From Pectinophora gossypiella (Eukaryota; Arthropoda; Insecta; Lepidoptera; Gelechiidae), in NCBI RefSeq assembly GCF_024362695.1, contig NW_026063249.1, forward strand, positions 434,001 through 498,000: a stretch of DNA of 64,000 nt, read 5' to 3'. Every line of letters begins with the position of its first letter. Within the stretch, counting starts at the first letter, position 1. The translations under genes were made by a program, and so were the position numbers. Below are positions 10,401 through 19,689 of the stretch, piece after piece. The notes under the pieces are model-generated. The model saw only the letters and a list, made by a program, of their open reading frames with translations. It had not been told where the DNA came from and ran no database searches.

Positions 10401-10895
10401 AGTAGGGATTGGTTTTTAAATGCCTTTACTGATGCAGACTGGGCCAATGATGTAATCGACAGAAAGTCTTATACTGGTTTTGTCATTATGTTAGGCAATA
10501 ATACGGTCAATTGGGAATCACGTAAACAGAAATGTGTAGCGTTGTCGTCTACTGAAGCCGAATACGTTGCCATAAGTGATGTATGTAAAGATATTTCTTT
10601 TATTCAAAATTTGCTTTCAGAAATTGTACCTAGTTACTGTAAAGAAATGAAATATACTGTTTACAATGATAACCAGAGTGCGCAAAAGTTATTACAAGTT
10701 AAAGAATATTGTCATAAGCGCACAAAACACATTGACTTGAGATACCATTATGTTAAGGACCTTATTACTAAGAATTCTATTTGTGTAAAATACTTACCTA
10801 CTGATAAAATGATTGCAGATGTTTTGACGAAACCATTAAGTAAAGTTAAACATGAATCTTTTGTAAATGCCATGAATGTGTGTAGCAGTATGTAA
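7416..10895 (+). CDS. Copia gag C-terminus and pol polyprotein (partial 5', otherwise uninterrupted)
   Basis: The frame is open from 7416 to the TAA at 10895, about 1,159 codons. In order it shows a CCHC knuckle (CKHCGKVGHIKPKC, 7446-7487), an aspartic protease site (YIDSGSSNHM), and the integrase zinc region (HQRLGHLNMTG and CEACLKGK). Next come the integrase core (HSDVCGPMP, RTDNGGEY, NGISERLNR) and a Copia RT (NGDLNEVIYMEQPVGF, YGLKQASRMW, YVDDFYVFY). RNase H (NWESRKQKCVALSSTEAEY) and the usual C-terminal ADVLTKPL motif close it. All catalytic acids I expect are present. No real start codon is visible; the natural start was in the missing gag. The intact frame suggests a young copy. Confidence 0.9.
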   Translation, partial: TVSRRQTPPICKHCGKVGHIKPKCYKLKKEKFMKKKEIQQQPTAFFAQNSTEVYIDSGSSNHMCNNKDLLFNTRETHVQHISVANSQQMISTCIGDMNIIINKQVKTFKDVMFVPNLSANLLSVSKLCQYGYKVQFNNEGCFLYDNGCKTFGNNYLVKLACTNGIYKLEGCVCDGNLLNRKHSLLLQNRQDSQSAVVAASALSNADVWHQRLGHLNMTGMCRLRLHVCGVVFQEEAHQCEACLKGKLTAEPFPLASSSKTTGPLQLIHSDVCGPMPEASWGGARYLVTFTDDFTRKSFGYLMKNKNQVFDCFVIFKALVEKQLNLPIKCLRTDNGGEYCNEKFSQFLQREGIIHQTTVPYSPAQNGISERLNRTLFEKVRCMLQHCGLGKRFWGEAVMTALYLKNRSPTAALSGQIPEEIWSGLKIDLSHLRVFGCTAFSLVPEHKRDKLDAKGKEYIFVGYSNTSKGYRLADPLCPTKVIISRNVAFIENKFYKTNLKPSETNEREEINFYNFDCDMKQYCDTNMNESNNIINGLNNNELKMNNNENIINSGSISISDGEYCTGSEDESCSTESSAGDMGFEPLSQPRETSNVEVAATSPVTVASHSGRPTRSTRNVHPIRYHDYDMSLLVRGNPLIDEPLSYEEAISSSCSAEWKNAMKCEYDALVNNNVWELVDRPINKNVVKCKWVYKVKFDASGKFDRLKARLVAKGFTQREGIDYNETFSPVVRHSTMRILFSIANQYDLNIDHLDIATAFLNGDLNEVIYMEQPVGFCDKYLNKVCLLKKSIYGLKQASRMWNCKIHNLLCKHDFIQSKCEPCVYFKCTDNDLDIIALYVDDFYVFYSSNSSNKNKLVFVLEKEFNVKNLGTLQSCLGMNITRDKVKGILKLDQSEYIRKLLARFGMVNCKAVSTPMEVNCKLLKSEKDISLQDDIYNYRQLLGCLMYLSVCTRPDISFACSQLSQFNNCFDRTHWLAAKRILRYLAGTIHYSLCFHKSRDWFLNAFTDADWANDVIDRKSYTGFVIMLGNNTVNWESRKQKCVALSSTEAEYVAISDVCKDISFIQNLLSEIVPSYCKEMKYTVYNDNQSAQKLLQVKEYCHKRTKHIDLRYHYVKDLITKNSICVKYLPTDKMIADVLTKPLSKVKHESFVNAMNVCSSM

Positions 10896-10944
10896 TAATT
10901 TGACTTTGTATTGTGTAAATGATACTTTTAATTGTTAATTAATT

Positions 10945-11090
10945 GTTGCATATAAATGTAGAGTCACATTTTTTTTGTAAAATGTAGAGTCTCTTTAATC
11001 TAAATGTAGAGTCACGTTTTAGAAAATGTAGAGTCTCTTTGATTAAAATGTAGAGTCATGACATCCAATGTAGAGTTATTTTTTTTTGAT
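10945..11090 (+). repeat. Six TGTAGAGTC motifs between pol stop and 3' LTR
   Basis: The nonamer tgtagagtc (last copy tgtagagtt) occurs six times, about every 20-25 bp, separated by T-rich spacers, in the untranslated region downstream of pol. Function unknown; it could be a packaging, silencing or enhancer element of the transposon. Confidence 0.85.
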
Positions 11091-11144
11091 GTTTCATATT
11101 GTTTGTTATGTTATATTTATGACATTGTGAGCCATAAGGGGAAG

Positions 11145-11510
11145 TGTTAATGTGTCTATGGTCTCCCAACTAATAATTGTACTGTGAATGGAAGGCCTTA
11201 TATTATTTAATGTTTTTTTGACACTGGCAATGCCTTCGGGGACTAGAGACGAATTGTCTGCCCTCCACTTCTTCCCTCTCTCTGCTCGACCACCGTCCAT
11301 GACGGTTCGCTTCATCGTTCTGTTTTTCTTAATACTTTTGTGACTACTTTTTAATACTTATGTGACTGACATTATCGTGTGTGACAAGTGTAATAATTCT
11401 TGAGGAATTAAATATACATTTGGTGTGAATAAGCTGTTTTCAATTTACCGCATTGCTAATGGTGCTAATCACAGCCACTGCCGATCTACGTCCTCCATCA
11501 AATCTTAACA
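11145..11510 (+). repeat. Copia 3' LTR
   Basis: It begins TGTTAATGTG immediately after the polypurine tract aaggggaag and ends ATCTTAACA, giving the TG...CA ends with an inverted TGTTAA/TTAACA terminus; 366 bp. No second copy is present in the window, so the end is inferred from these terminal features only. Confidence 0.75.
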
Positions 11511-12840
11511 TTAATTGTTACATTACCACTTTATAAGTACGAAGATTGAACCTTAGTCATAATTAAAAATAAATCTTTAAAAATCGTAGAAAAAGTTCAG
11601 TAAATTCGATATACTCGTATGTAAATTAACAACTCAAAAGGGTAAACGTGCTTAATTGCACGGTAGTTACAATCTATGTCGTATACAGGGTGTGGAGGGC
11701 GCCCGCAGCAAGGGGACACGAGACGGTGGGTGGCCGGGCTCCTCGCGCCGTGGTCTAGCGGCTCTACTTGTTACAAAATCAAACTCTTCCTTCTGTATGG
11801 TTATGTAGTCTAGTTTCACAGATACAGCAATGTCCCCGGCGCATTGAAGACACATTTGTCTACACATTTAATTCGTAACTATGATACAACACGTTTATAA
11901 CAAACACTGCACACTATCGCAGTCTTCGAGCGGTGGTGTACACGCAGAGCTTACAACGTAACATACATTTCTTAATTATACAGATACATCTATTTAAAGT
12001 CTGATTACGTTGATCGAAAACCACAGTTATTGTTCATACTGAAATCTAATGTTTGTTATGTACCTATAATGCCAGGCACTTGTGAATATATATAACACGA
12101 AAACATTGTAGGAAACATTTACAACTAGTATAACAGGATATTTTGTCATTAAAGTACAAAGATAATTCGTTGATAGTTGAACTATTATGTGAAGAACAGC
12201 TTTCCGAATATCAGTTTCAGTATGAACAATAACTGACTTGTATAAACGCGAAATGTTTCGTTATTCATTACTTATATCGAATTACACATATTTAAAAGTT
12301 ATCTATAAATTATGAAGCTTAAATTAATCGGTAATTAATTCGTATAAACCGAATAATTCGAAAATTGAAAGCTTTAACCATCTTAAAGCATAATTCCATT
12401 GGAAAAAACATACAGCTCGGCAAAGAATTAGAATGACACCGCGCTCTGTTGCCTCATTAGCAATACTAGTATATTTTTTGATTGAGATCAGTGCGCAACT
12501 AATTTAAAAAGTATTTTTCAAGTTTCTCTTTTTCGCCAAGCTGTATTTGAATAACATATTTTACTTTTAAAAATGGTGAATGTTATTATAATTTGTACCT
12601 TGTTCATTCTGCAAATATACAAATTATTGGTCGCTAAAACGGTCATGTGACATAAATCATGCATCCAGTTTGATCGTAAACCAACTAACTTATTGCTATT
12701 TAAAAGTCTGCTTAGAAATAAACTTAAAAACTAAGCGAATGATCAACTTCTCACATAAAATTAACTAAAATAATATCATTCAAATTCGAGGCGTGTGAAT
12801 GAAAACGTGTTCAAACGATTTGTTTTTCTTTCTTTTTTTT
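11511..12840. other. No gene recognised
   Basis: AT-rich flank between the Copia LTR and the LINE. A short GC-rich patch lies at about 11690-11770 (ggcgcccgcagcaaggggac), but the overlapping minus-strand ORF has no recognisable motif. No repeat family seen elsewhere in the window is apparent. Confidence 0.5.
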
Positions 12841-13018
12841 TCTGCGGGTAGTCGCCAAGAGCACAACAACTTCTATTAGCTCCCAAATATTTTTTAATTT
12901 AAAAATAGTACAATACAATAATTTAATTTATTTATGCAAATTATTAGTGCATAGTTAGTGCCACTCGCCTGCAGTGTATTTCTCCTTTCACCAATATCAC
13001 CTCCAGCATCTCATCACT

Positions 13019-13702
13019 ATGGACCATGCACAGGTACACACTAGTATGGATAAAATGATCAAGATGTTCGACACAAAAATGGCAGAATTTCAAGCAGAGC
13101 TAAACCAAGCAACGCGCAAAAATCCTTCGACCATTGCTGCCCTCAATGCTGAGTTCCAGACCTTTAAGGCCTTTGTTTGTAACGGCCTTAACGTGTTGCG
13201 TGGTGAGGTTAAAGCGCTTGCAAGAGGAGTGGATCGTATCGAGATGAAGTCACGTCGCAAAATGCTACTAGTTCATGGTGTACCGGAAAAGAAAAATGAG
13301 GACATCGCTAGTGTGGTGACTTCTTCATTATCCGCCAAAATTAAAGTCCCCAATTTTAATGTGGACTGTCTTCGTACGTGTCATCGCATGGGCAAAGTCA
13401 CAAATAATAGTGGTAAGCTTCGGCCCATTGTTTTAAAATTCACGGACATGGCTATGCGGGATAGTATCTGGAACACCAAGACTGCACTGAAGGGGTCAAA
13501 GATCACCGTTTCTGAGTTCCTAACCAAGTCTCGGCACAGTGTCTTCATGGCGGCGAGAGATAAGTACGGCATCTCTAATTGCTGGACGCGGGATGGATTC
13601 ATTTTTATCAAGACTCCTGATAGTGCCAAGCAAAGGGTGGAATCTTTGGCCGAACTTTTAGTTTTACCCGCACCGACTGCAAATGTGGCTACCGTTCCGT
13701 AG
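13019..13702 (+). CDS. LINE ORF1 protein (nucleic-acid-binding chaperone type)
   Basis: The 227-residue protein starts at the ATG of MDHAQVHTSMDKM. Its N-terminal third is helical and heptad-like (MIKMFDTKMAEFQAELNQ; LNAEFQTFKAFV). The middle contains the RRM-like core seen in LINE ORF1 proteins (KMLLVHGVPEKKNEDI, then CLRTCHRMGK and RPIVLKFTD). A C-terminal domain follows (TVSEFLTKSRHSVFMAARDK and DGFIFIKT). This layout of coiled coil, RRM and C-terminal domain is that of ORF1p chaperones which coat the element RNA. The open frame begins upstream at a GTG, but the ATG gives the normal N-terminus. Confidence 0.75.
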   Translation: MDHAQVHTSMDKMIKMFDTKMAEFQAELNQATRKNPSTIAALNAEFQTFKAFVCNGLNVLRGEVKALARGVDRIEMKSRRKMLLVHGVPEKKNEDIASVVTSSLSAKIKVPNFNVDCLRTCHRMGKVTNNSGKLRPIVLKFTDMAMRDSIWNTKTALKGSKITVSEFLTKSRHSVFMAARDKYGISNCWTRDGFIFIKTPDSAKQRVESLAELLVLPAPTANVATVP

Positions 13703-14183
13703 ACTTCATTTCTTTTTACGGTGTTGTTATTTTTCACCCTCTATTGCGTTTGTTTATTTGCTCATAACCGCTTTTTCTTTTCATTAGTTTTGTTTTGTTT
13801 TATGTTAGGTTATAATCACTGACATGTATTCGTATTAGTTTTTTTTTTTTTTTTTTCTTTTTAATGTCAATGTCATTATGATTGATGCGTTTCGTTTTTG
13901 CTAATTCTTTTTTTGTTTTGTATTCAGTCCTATTGGCACCTGAACTTATTTTTATTTTATTGATGTTTTGTCACACGTGTGCTGTTGTTTAGTTAGCCGT
14001 CCTTTAGAGCGTTCCTCTTCACACTGTCGGCGAGTGGAATATTATTAAATTAATTTATCTATTAATATTCTTACAATCATATTTATTATCTTATAATTAG
14101 TTGCTCTATTATATTATTAATATTTTTATTTTTTGTTACTATTATTATTTTTTTAATTTATATACATATATATAATATCTATT

Positions 14184-17174
14184 ATGTTGCGTATGTTGCA
14201 AAATGATGATAATGATGAAAGCGTATCGGCGGATAGCTGTGATTTCTTTTCTCTCTCCTCTTTGTCTGATAATTCGGAGGGCACCTTCCACAGTGTCTCT
14301 GAGTCCTTGGATTCGTTGCTGGAGTCTACCTTTTCAGCCTTGACCAAAAATTTTAATGTGGTATACATTAATGCACAGAGCATTCCAGCACACTACCCTG
14401 ACTTGCTAGCCTCTTTTGCCAGCAATAAGAACATCCAGGCTATTCTGGTGTCGGAAACGTTTCTTAAACCCTGCCTGCCCTCTACTTCCTACTCCCTTCC
14501 TGGTTTCCATCTTATCCGTAACGACAGGACTGGTAGGCGATGTGGAGGAGTTGCTATCTATCTTAGAAGTCACTTACCTTTTAATATTCTAAGCAAATCT
14601 CCAGCTGAATATTCAGAATCCTCGGAACATATTTTTGTCGAGGTATTATTTGGTCACCTCAAGGTACTCCTGGGTGCATTTTATAGTCCTTCTCTCCACA
14701 TCGACTACTTTTCCAAGCTCGAATCCCTTCTGGAGGTTCTGGTGCCCGCAGCTGATCACACCATTATCATGGGTGACTTTAATACATGCCTTTTAAAGCA
14801 AGACTCTCGTTCTGCCCGGTTGTGCTCAGTTGTCAACTCCATGAACCTCAATATTCTTCCTCTATCCGCTACCCACCATTCGCCTGGTTGTATCCCCTCC
14901 CTTTTAGATCTTTTAGATCTTGCCATTGTATCCTCCCCTGACCATGTCATAGCCCATGGGCAGTTCCCTGCTGAAGCCTTCTCCTATCACGATCTCATTT
15001 TCCTCTCCTATAAAATCCGGTGTCCCAAGCCCAAGCCCCGAGTCGTTATGCAGCGCAGTTTTAAAAATATTGATTCTGTTCGGTTTCTGTCTGACCTTGG
15101 CAGCATTGACTGGGATGCTGTGTTTAATGCTGCGACTGTAGACGAGAAGTTGGAGATATTCAATTCTCTACTTATCCAATTATTTGATCTCCACGCTCCT
15201 CTTCGTCCGGTTAAGCTCAAACATCTTCCAGCTCCGTGGTTGACTGACGAGATCAGAGTGCTGATGGGGAGGCGCAATGCTGCTAAGGTTAAGTACAGAA
15301 ATGATCCATCAGATGGGAACAGTTCCAGATATAGGGAGCTGCGCAATCGATGCAGTAGAATGTGCAGGGATGCGCAGCGTCGTCACATACACTCATCTGT
15401 TGAGAATGGGGATCCAGCCAAAGTGTGGTCATTTTTGAACTCACTTGGCATAGGGAAGACCAAATCAACTGCATCACCTACCGTCGACCTGAACTCCCTA
15501 AGCACTCACTTTGTCTCCACTTCCCCTATTTCTTGCTCTGTCAAACAAGCGACCTTAAAGTCGATCTCTGATATACCCACTCCTTTACATGTTCCTTTTG
15601 TTTTTAGATTGGTATCTGAGCGGGAGGTTGAGAATAATATCACTGCCATTAAATCCAATGCTGAGGGCGTTGATGGCGTTAGTCGCAGGATGATCCTTCT
15701 CAGTAAGGAGGTGGTAGTTCCGGTGCTCTGTCACATTTTTAACTTCTCGCTCAGTACCGGCAATTTTCCACGCTGTTGGCGTCAAGCCTCGGTTATTCCA
15801 GTTCCTAAAATTAGTAATCCTACATCTCTATCCCACTATCGTCCCATATCTATCCTGCCTTTCCTATCCAAAGTCCTTGAGCGACTAGTTCACCATCAAT
15901 TGAGCGTGTTTGTGAACGTACATGATTTGCTGAGTCCTCTCCAGTCCGGTTTCCGCCCGGGGCATAGTACTGTGACAGCGCTCGCCAAAGTCTCCGATGA
16001 CATACGGTTGGGGATGTCGAATCAAAAGCTTACTGTTATCGCATTGCTCGATTTTAGTAATGCTTTCAATACTGTAGATTTTGACATCCTTTTAGCAATG
16101 CTAAAGTCTCTGTCTGTCTCGGATTCGGTGGTTGGGTGGTTTCGCAGCTACTTGGTAGGTCGCCGGCAGCGCGTTCGAGCTGATGACAGAGTCTCTGCCT
16201 TTAACGATGTTGTTGCTGGTGTGCCTCAGGGTGGTGTCCTCTCCCCACTCCTCTTTTCCATATTTATTAATTTCCTTACCCCTATCCTCTCCTGTAACTA
16301 TCATCTGTATGCTGACGACCTGCAGATTTATGTACAGGCTACTGTCGAAGAGCTCGACGAAGCGATTGCTCAACTTAATGTAGACCTTGCGGCTGTGCAC
16401 TGTTGGAGCCGTAGTCATGGCCTTACGGTTAATCCTGACAAGTCGCAAGCTATCGTTATAGGGGGCTCGCGACAGATCTCGCGTTTGAACATGGTTGACA
16501 TTCCAGCTGTGATCTTCAATGGTGTCACCTTGCCCTATAGCAGAACTGTCAAAAATCTGGGTGTCCTTTTCGATAATACGCTTTCTTGGTCTGACCATAT
16601 TGCTGAAACCAGTCGGAAGATTTTTGCTGCTACAGGGTCACTAAGAAGATGGAAAAATCTACTCCCCGTGAAGACCAAGGTTGAACTTGCGCAATCGCTC
16701 CTTGTACCTATCCTGGACTACGCTGATGTCTGTCTGATTGACCTTAATGAAGAGCTTTTAAATAAGCTTCAACGGTTTCAGAACCTGTGCATTCGGTTTG
16801 TTTTTGGGTTGCGTAAGTTTGATCACGTGTCTGAATACAGGAGTAGACTTAAATGGCTCCCAATTAGATTACGGCGGGATGAGCATGTCTTGGTTCTGCT
16901 CTATAATGTGCTGTATGACCCTCGATCCCCTCCCTACTTAAAGGAACGTTTCCAGTTCTTAGGTAGCGACTGTTCTCGTGAACTTCGTTCGCGGATGGAC
17001 AATGTGCTGAAGGCTCCTTTCTCAAGGTCTGGATACTACAGAGATTCTTTTACTGTGAAGTCCACGCACTTGTGGAATGATTTGCCTCCTGATATCAGGC
17101 ACTCAAAGTCATTGGCTATTTTCAAATCTAAATTGCACTATTATTTCTTGGCTAAATCATCGTCTTGCAACTAA
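14184..17174 (+). CDS. LINE ORF2: APE endonuclease plus reverse transcriptase
   Basis: 996 residues from an ATG. Endonuclease motifs are NVVYINAQSI near residue 56, VSETFL, GGVAIYL, MGDFNT and a YHDLIFLSY terminus, matching exonuclease-III-like nucleases that nick the target. RT motifs follow: HYRPISILPFLSKVLERL, LQSGFRPGHST, ALLDFSNAFNTVD, GVPQGGVLSPLLFSIF and the catalytic YADDLQIY. A C-terminal region (LPIRLRRDEHVL and THLWNDLPPDIR) is typical of CR1/L2/Daphne-type LINEs. No frameshift or stop is seen. Clade assignment is inference from motif style. Confidence 0.9.
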   Translation: MLRMLQNDDNDESVSADSCDFFSLSSLSDNSEGTFHSVSESLDSLLESTFSALTKNFNVVYINAQSIPAHYPDLLASFASNKNIQAILVSETFLKPCLPSTSYSLPGFHLIRNDRTGRRCGGVAIYLRSHLPFNILSKSPAEYSESSEHIFVEVLFGHLKVLLGAFYSPSLHIDYFSKLESLLEVLVPAADHTIIMGDFNTCLLKQDSRSARLCSVVNSMNLNILPLSATHHSPGCIPSLLDLLDLAIVSSPDHVIAHGQFPAEAFSYHDLIFLSYKIRCPKPKPRVVMQRSFKNIDSVRFLSDLGSIDWDAVFNAATVDEKLEIFNSLLIQLFDLHAPLRPVKLKHLPAPWLTDEIRVLMGRRNAAKVKYRNDPSDGNSSRYRELRNRCSRMCRDAQRRHIHSSVENGDPAKVWSFLNSLGIGKTKSTASPTVDLNSLSTHFVSTSPISCSVKQATLKSISDIPTPLHVPFVFRLVSEREVENNITAIKSNAEGVDGVSRRMILLSKEVVVPVLCHIFNFSLSTGNFPRCWRQASVIPVPKISNPTSLSHYRPISILPFLSKVLERLVHHQLSVFVNVHDLLSPLQSGFRPGHSTVTALAKVSDDIRLGMSNQKLTVIALLDFSNAFNTVDFDILLAMLKSLSVSDSVVGWFRSYLVGRRQRVRADDRVSAFNDVVAGVPQGGVLSPLLFSIFINFLTPILSCNYHLYADDLQIYVQATVEELDEAIAQLNVDLAAVHCWSRSHGLTVNPDKSQAIVIGGSRQISRLNMVDIPAVIFNGVTLPYSRTVKNLGVLFDNTLSWSDHIAETSRKIFAATGSLRRWKNLLPVKTKVELAQSLLVPILDYADVCLIDLNEELLNKLQRFQNLCIRFVFGLRKFDHVSEYRSRLKWLPIRLRRDEHVLVLLYNVLYDPRSPPYLKERFQFLGSDCSRELRSRMDNVLKAPFSRSGYYRDSFTVKSTHLWNDLPPDIRHSKSLAIFKSKLHYYFLAKSSSCN

Positions 17175-17214
17175 TATTCTATTTTTACTTATATGTATCA
17201 TTGTATGTATATAT

Positions 17215-17216
17215 TT

Positions 17217-17250
<34 letters not shown>
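17215..17250. repeat. (TA)n microsatellite in the LINE 3' UTR
   Basis: Uninterrupted ta dinucleotides (catatatatat...) followed by AT-rich sequence. The ORFs running across it are low-complexity artefacts. Confidence 0.9.
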
Positions 17251-17252
<2 letters not shown>

Positions 17253-17490
17253 TTATATGTAATTATATATATTTTTTATTTATTTATTTTTTCTTTCTCT
17301 TATTTTATTTTACTTTTTTGCGCGCTACACTGCAGCTGTACAAGTGTACTATATCCTCTGCCGAAGGTTGTCTGGAAGAGATCGCTCTTAGCGATAAGGC
17401 CGCCTTTGCCCACCTTAGAATAAGTTTATCCTGTAAATGTTTTATGAATTTGTGTGCAATAAAGTGTTTTATTATTATTATTATTATTTG

Positions 17491-18600
17491 TGTTTGTAAT
17501 ACTATTGTGACCTAGTCAGGTGTTGATTAGACTAAGAAAAATAATCGTTCGCGTCTCATCCCACGAGGAGAAGCAGTATTGGTCGGTGGACGGTTGTTGA
17601 TACTCCAGCTAGTCTATCAGTCAAATAACGTAATCCACAAGGGTTACTCTTAAACGTGTAACAGTTGTTCCATGGTGAAGCAAGTCTATAAGTCTTTCTG
17701 GAGTTATTTAGTTTGGACAAGGTAGGCATTGAATTCCATCTTTTTTACATAAACACGTTCACTGCTTACCACTAACTCTCTTCCCATCGTGTATTTTAAT
17801 TGGCTAATGTAGGCAGGACAAATAAACAATACGCGGTTAGAAGGTCAGACAGGCAGTCGCGTGTCACCGGACCTGTCAAATCTTCAGGTTAGGTAAACGA
17901 GTCATTTGGAATACGCATAACTTTGATACCATAATCTTAAATTTGTTTAAAATTGACAATTCTACTATTACTTTATGGCAGTGACGTGCATAATCACAAG
18001 GCAAGGTTTAGGTCCTGTTTCACTGCATGGTACATTTCTAACCTATGTCACATCTCAGATACTCCATACAAAAATGTGGTTCTTACTCATACATACATAA
18101 ATACAGTGTGCGCGCTAGACACGGCCCACGCGCGCTTCCTTGCCACTTAACGGCTTAGTCTAAAGTGAACCGCAACGGGGGGTGAGGTAAAACAAGTTCA
18201 TAACGGCGCGGGGCGAAGAGTGTCTCTTCTATATGTAGTATTATCGTGTATTGTATGCTTATTTTGCTGATAGCATTACTAAGCAGGTCGTATTTGGCGT
18301 ATTTGTTTACTAGTAAGTGGTGAAATAGACAACTAGAAGACAGTGTTGGTCGCATTTGTTTAGGTAGATAGCGTTAACTGCACGTCTTAACGTTGATTAT
18401 TGAGGTGTACACACCTCTTGTTCTAATCTATTGTAATAGTTGAAGCAGCTAGCCCTGTCGCAATCGCATACAATGAACCAAATTTTATTTTACTTTGAGA
18501 GCTCTAAAATATGATGAATCTTCAGAAGTGAAGGGCAACAACATTTTCATGAAGAGTCACACTAAGTGCCATAATTGACACCAAACAATCACACAAATTC
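17491..18600. other. No gene recognised
   Basis: Downstream flank of the LINE. Only short scattered ORFs; no motif, no splice-bounded exon and no repeat that I can name. Confidence 0.5.
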
Positions 18601-18619
18601 TATAAATAAACACATAAAT

Positions 18620-18725
18620 AGCCATATATGTTCCACTGCTGGGCACAGACCTCTCAATCTGGAAGGGGTATGGAGCATACTCCACCACTCTGTTCCAGTG
18701 TGGGTTGGAACAACAACTAAATTAT
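18620..18725 (-). repeat. SINE tail fragment, minus strand
   Basis: Contains ccactgctgggcacagacct and ggggtatggagcatactccaccac, the complement of the tail of the SINE at 41811-42133 (gtggagtatgctccatatcccc ... gtgcccagcagtggg). The tRNA-like head is missing. Confidence 0.75.
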
Positions 18726-18958
18726 TATCTGTTAGTACTGGTTACTATCTACAGGCATGACTGATGCCTTCCAAACATTTTAGATTGAGTACCGATGCTC
18801 GCCACCTTTTTTGTCGTTTGGGTTACTCTATTTCGCCATAGAGTAACTAGACGTCGCTAGCAGCATAAGCTTAACATAAGTGCCATCTAGTGACAGTATG
18901 TTGTATCATTATGAACACTTTGACAGTTAGTACAACCGATCGCCGCGCTCCATTTGTG

Positions 18959-18966
18959 CGCGTTTA
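18959..18966 (-). promoter_or_regulatory. Candidate polyadenylation signal for RCC2
   Basis: Read on the minus strand this is an AATAAA hexamer about 220 nt downstream of the RCC2 stop codon. No transcript evidence; other AT-rich matches are possible. Confidence 0.3.
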
Positions 18967-19186
18967 TTATATTGTTAGTTCCATACTAGAGGTTCTGTAC
19001 TTTAGCTTAAAAAGTCAAAATGGACATAAGTTTACATCAGTTACAATAATTTAAAAAGATAATTTTGTACAATCGCCCAGCGTTAGATAATCGCACAGTT
19101 CAGTTACAGTTCTGTGTATCAGAAAGGTATCTGATTAGAATAAAAATTGTATTGAAAAGATGAAAGTGAACGTGTTTTTGTGGTGT

Positions 19187-19357
19187 TTAGGGTTCGAAGA
19201 GGGGTACGGTCTCCAGTTTCTGTTTGACCTCGTCGTTGGCGTCGTCGCAGAGCAGCAGGGAGTGGGAGTAGCCCATCGCGACCTGGGTCACATTCAGCCC
19301 CTCCATCTTTGTCACCTCTTTGGGCCGCGCGGTCGACTTGTTTATCTCCCCTGTGCC
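19187..19357 (-). CDS. RCC2: RCC2 homologue, last coding exon
   Basis: On the minus strand, after the acceptor taattacag, the frame encodes GTGEINKSTARPKEVTKMEG, then VTQVAMGYSHSLLLCDDAND and ends VKQKLETVPLFEP before TAA at 19187-19189. It matches my recollection of the RCC2 (TD-60) C-terminus, where an Ala-Met-Gly-Tyr-Ser-His-Ser motif closes the seven-bladed RCC1 propeller and is followed by a short Lys/Glu tail ending near Pro-Leu/Glu. RCC2 acts at centromeres and the midzone as a chromosomal-passenger-associated regulator of small GTPases. The exon starts in phase 0, matching the donor at 19501. The ORF on the opposite strand here is a shadow. Confidence 0.9.
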   Translation of the reverse strand, partial: GTGEINKSTARPKEVTKMEGLNVTQVAMGYSHSLLLCDDANDEVKQKLETVPLFEP

Positions 19358-19500
19358 CTGTAATTAGCAATGATATTACAACATACCGTTTCAGTGGTAT
19401 TTAATATTTTATCATATTATAAGCTGTTGGTGTACCTTTTTATAAGTAAATAAGTATGAAGTAGAAAGTTGTATGTATGAAATAATTAATTGTATGTTAC

Positions 19501-19601
19501 CAGCTCGCCGTAGGTGGGTGATATGCCCCAGGCGATAACGGAGTCGTCCGCCGCGATCACAATCGAGGTGTTACTGCACCCTATGCTCCGGATGTTCCAG
19601 C
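19501..19601 (-). CDS. RCC2: RCC2 homologue, exon encoding part of the last propeller blades
   Basis: Bounded on the minus strand by acceptor cattccag|G and donor CTG|GTAACA. It encodes GWNIRSIGCSNTSIVIAADD and SVIAWGISPTYGEL, which aligns with the RCC2 segment of the pattern GWxIRSxxC...IVAAD..I.WG.SPT.GEL. It begins with two nucleotides completing a Gly codon (phase 1 from the exon ending at 25289) and ends in phase 0. Length 101 bp. The intron to the next coding exon is only 143 bp, whereas the preceding intron is about 5.7 kb and repeat-filled. Confidence 0.9.
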
Positions 19602-19689
19602 CTGGAATGAGAAATACCTCGCTTAAAGTTCGGATTCCACCAGGGCGGAGGCTTACATAGCTGCGTATTAATTTATACGAAATAATTGT

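Larger units (their letters stand above)
7411..11510 (+). mobile_element. Ty1/Copia LTR retrotransposon, 5'-truncated
   Basis: Coding similarity starts at the end of gag (CCHC knuckle) and continues through protease, integrase, RT and RNase H in Copia order, with integrase before RT. A polypurine tract (aaggggaag, 11136-11144) precedes a 3' LTR that begins TGTTAA and ends TTAACA. No matching 5' LTR exists upstream, so the promoter LTR, leader and most of gag are gone. The copy cannot transpose by itself unless supplied in trans. Confidence 0.9.
12841..17490 (+). mobile_element. Near full-length non-LTR retrotransposon (LINE, CR1/L2-like group) with both ORFs intact
   Basis: ORF1 (13019-13702) and ORF2 (14184-17174) are both uninterrupted and separated by a T-rich 480-bp gap. 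The 3' UTR carries a (TA)n tract, an AATAAA signal near 17458 and a (TTA)n tail (about 17468-17488), as CR1/L2-type LINEs often do. The 5' end is an estimate, placed where a GC-richer leader begins after a T-rich stretch; I could not find a target duplication. ORF2 encodes an APE-type endonuclease and RT, so this copy may be competent. Confidence 0.8.

Noticed and set aside
17165..17515. 116-aa ORF in the LINE 3' UTR
   Set aside because: It is driven by a (TA)n tract and AT-rich sequence, with no motif.
19119..19370. ORFs on both strands over 19.12-19.37 kb in other frames
   Set aside because: They overlap the RCC2 last exon, whose frame has splice signals and clear family similarity.
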